NCBI GenBank assembly: GCA_030603365.1
Contig: JAUVXV010000001.1
Location: forward strand, 558,001-622,000
DNA length: 64,000 bases
Reading direction: 5' to 3'
Source of the DNA: Candidatus Heimdallarchaeota archaeon
GTDB taxonomy: Archaea > Asgardarchaeota > Heimdallarchaeia > Heimdallarchaeales > Heimdallarchaeaceae
Shown in pieces: positions 62,929-64,000 of the stretch (position 1 is the first letter of the stretch; every line of letters begins with the position of its first letter). Below the pieces are notes generated by a model, which saw only the letters and a program-made list of their open reading frames with translations, was not told the DNA's origin and did not search any database. A program made the translations under genes and the position numbers.

Positions 62929-64000
62929 TTATTTTTTGTATCTCGTCTTAACAAGCGTAACTGTCCCAAGAAAAGACAATAGAACAATAAACAGACCAAA
63001 ATAAGATTCTTCAGTTTGTTCAGTTGTTGGTTTACTAGTTGCTTGGCAATCATAGTTGTAGATAAATGGATAAGGATCAGTCATGTTATAATTTCCATCT
63101 ATGACGTATTCTCCTTCTCCTTCAAAATCTGTCCAGAAGTTGCCTTGATCAGAATCATAGTCATACCACCTGTTGTTGTAATTACGATCATAAGCTTGAG
63201 AATAACCGTATTCTGTACCAGCTAAATTATTGCAGATAAAATAATTACCATAGACTTTATTCCAATTAGATTCAAAATCAGTTATACATACTCCATATTC
63301 TCTGTTTTCTTGGAAAGTGTTAGCTATAATCTCATTATTACTCGAATCTTCAAGTTTTATTCCATATCTGTTCTCGTTACAAGTATTGTTAAATATGAAA
63401 AAAGAACTTGAAACATACAAATTAATGCCATTAGTATTGTTATTACAAGTGTTATTGATTATCTGATTGTCTTCTCTATCAGGACGATCATGACTAACGA
63501 CATACATCCCATTATTCAAGTTATCATTACACTCATTATCTTGTATTAAACATGAACCGCTACGGCTAAAACGCATCCCATTCTCAATGTTTCTATTACA
63601 ATTATTCTGTTCAATAATTGAGAAATAATTTTCACTTAACCACATTCCATATGTACCATCAGAGCAGTTATTATAACCAATGTATAGATTGTTGCTATTA
63701 GCAGTAGATATTCCTACATAATTAAGTCTGAGGTCATTTCTATACATAGAAACATTGTAAAGTCCGTAAAAATAGAAACCATCATCTGCAAACTGAACAG
63801 TGTTCTCAATGAGAATAGAGTCTGCAATTGCATACAAATTAATTCCATATCGAGAGTTTGTACATAAATTATCATAGAGAGTAAGCTGTTTAGAATATGC
63901 AAAATTCATCCCATCAATGAGATTATACAAACACATGTTTTCAGTAATAGTAAATCGATCTAGAGCCCCCCCCATTATCCCACATTTATTATCATAACAA
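62929..64000 (-). CDS. Right-handed beta-helix surface protein, 5' end outside the window
   Basis: The frame is open from the right window edge through ATG 63975 and on to 62929. It encodes at least 356 residues of right-handed beta-helix (NosD/pectin-lyase-like) repeats, with many N-x-x-G-I/M patterns such as NSRYGINLY, NCSDGTYGMWL and NRYGIKLEDSSNNEII. It ends in a threonine/glutamate stalk, a membrane segment and KTRYKK. The codons left of 63975 (reading CYDNKCGI before it) continue the repeat, so 63975 is not the true start. It is probably a surface adhesin or carbohydrate-binding protein. An eight-G run at 63966-63973 could slip. Confidence 0.8.
   Translation of the reverse strand, partial: CYDNKCGIMGGALDRFTITENMCLYNLIDGMNFAYSKQLTLYDNLCTNSRYGINLYAIADSILIENTVQFADDGFYFYGLYNVSMYRNDLRLNYVGISTANSNNLYIGYNNCSDGTYGMWLSENYFSIIEQNNCNRNIENGMRFSRSGSCLIQDNECNDNLNNGMYVVSHDRPDREDNQIINNTCNNNTNGINLYVSSSFFIFNNTCNENRYGIKLEDSSNNEIIANTFQENREYGVCITDFESNWNKVYGNYFICNNLAGTEYGYSQAYDRNYNNRWYDYDSDQGNFWTDFEGEGEYVIDGNYNMTDPYPFIYNYDCQATSKPTTEQTEESYFGLFIVLLSFLGTVTLVKTRYKK

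Noticed and set aside
1..64000. CRISPR array, insertion sequence, tRNA or rRNA
   Set aside because: No regular spaced repeats, transposase motif, cloverleaf T-arm or rRNA-like block was found in intergenic parts on reading both strands.

Overview
The window is AT-rich (roughly one third G+C by eye) and clearly archaeal. It has TATA-type promoters with leaderless or short-leader starts, pyrimidine-run terminators, an archaeal-type AMP phosphorylase, a KEOPS Cgi121 subunit, a DHH phosphoesterase with OB folds, PAC2 and PfkB proteins, and many surface proteins with an N-terminal signal peptide and a C-terminal membrane anchor ending in a basic tail. Several genes have a eukaryote-like flavour: roadblock/LC7 and longin-like proteins, an Smc5-like ATPase with small partners, and a TFIIH p44-like zinc domain. 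Together these point to an Asgard archaeon, perhaps of the Heimdallarchaeia side. That placement is inference from gene content; no rRNA is present.

Layout. 1-2.6 kb: end of a TPR gene, a PD-(D/E)XK-like protein, a longin-like protein, a roadblock protein and a DUF5752-like protein. 2.7-7.3 kb: a zinc-finger/OB/DHH phosphoesterase, a membrane protein and a NagD-like HAD phosphatase. 7.3-11.6 kb: a secreted subtilisin-like protease, a second roadblock protein, a zinc-site protein and thioredoxin. 11.8-18 kb: argS, a PfkB kinase, an unknown protein, and the minus-strand pair AMP phosphorylase plus Cgi121. 18-25 kb: two very small cysteine-containing proteins, a glutaredoxin-like protein, a GH57 hydrolase divergent from galT, and a large surface protein.

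25.2-30 kb is the most interesting part: a tightly overlapping four-gene operon encoding an Smc5/6-like ATPase, a possible kleisin, a kite-type winged-helix protein and a p44/RING-like zinc protein. 30-40 kb: a solute-binding protein and a fused iron-type ABC permease that carries a large LVIVD beta-propeller, then a phosphodiesterase, a transglutaminase and a surface protein. 40-50 kb: a bacterial-type phosphoglycerate kinase, a fusion of two isoprenoid-alcohol kinase-like domains (VTE5-like plus DUF92/VTE6-like), a DUF2085-like protein, a TPR protein, a zinc-ribbon/RDD protein and a glycosyltransferase. 50-53 kb: an M20 peptidase and a fixC-fixX-SCP2 operon, probably flavin and ferredoxin redox chemistry on a lipid or quinone. 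53-62.3 kb: a giant polytopic membrane protein, a P1B metal ATPase, an apparently permuted solute-binding protein and a PAC2 protein.

62.4-62.8 kb holds a G+C-rich, promoter- and terminator-bounded structured RNA of about 330 nt, closed by a perfect 12-bp long-range helix. I could not match it to SRP RNA, RNase P RNA or tRNA. The window ends inside a minus-strand right-handed beta-helix surface protein. No CRISPR array, insertion sequence, rRNA or tRNA gene was seen.
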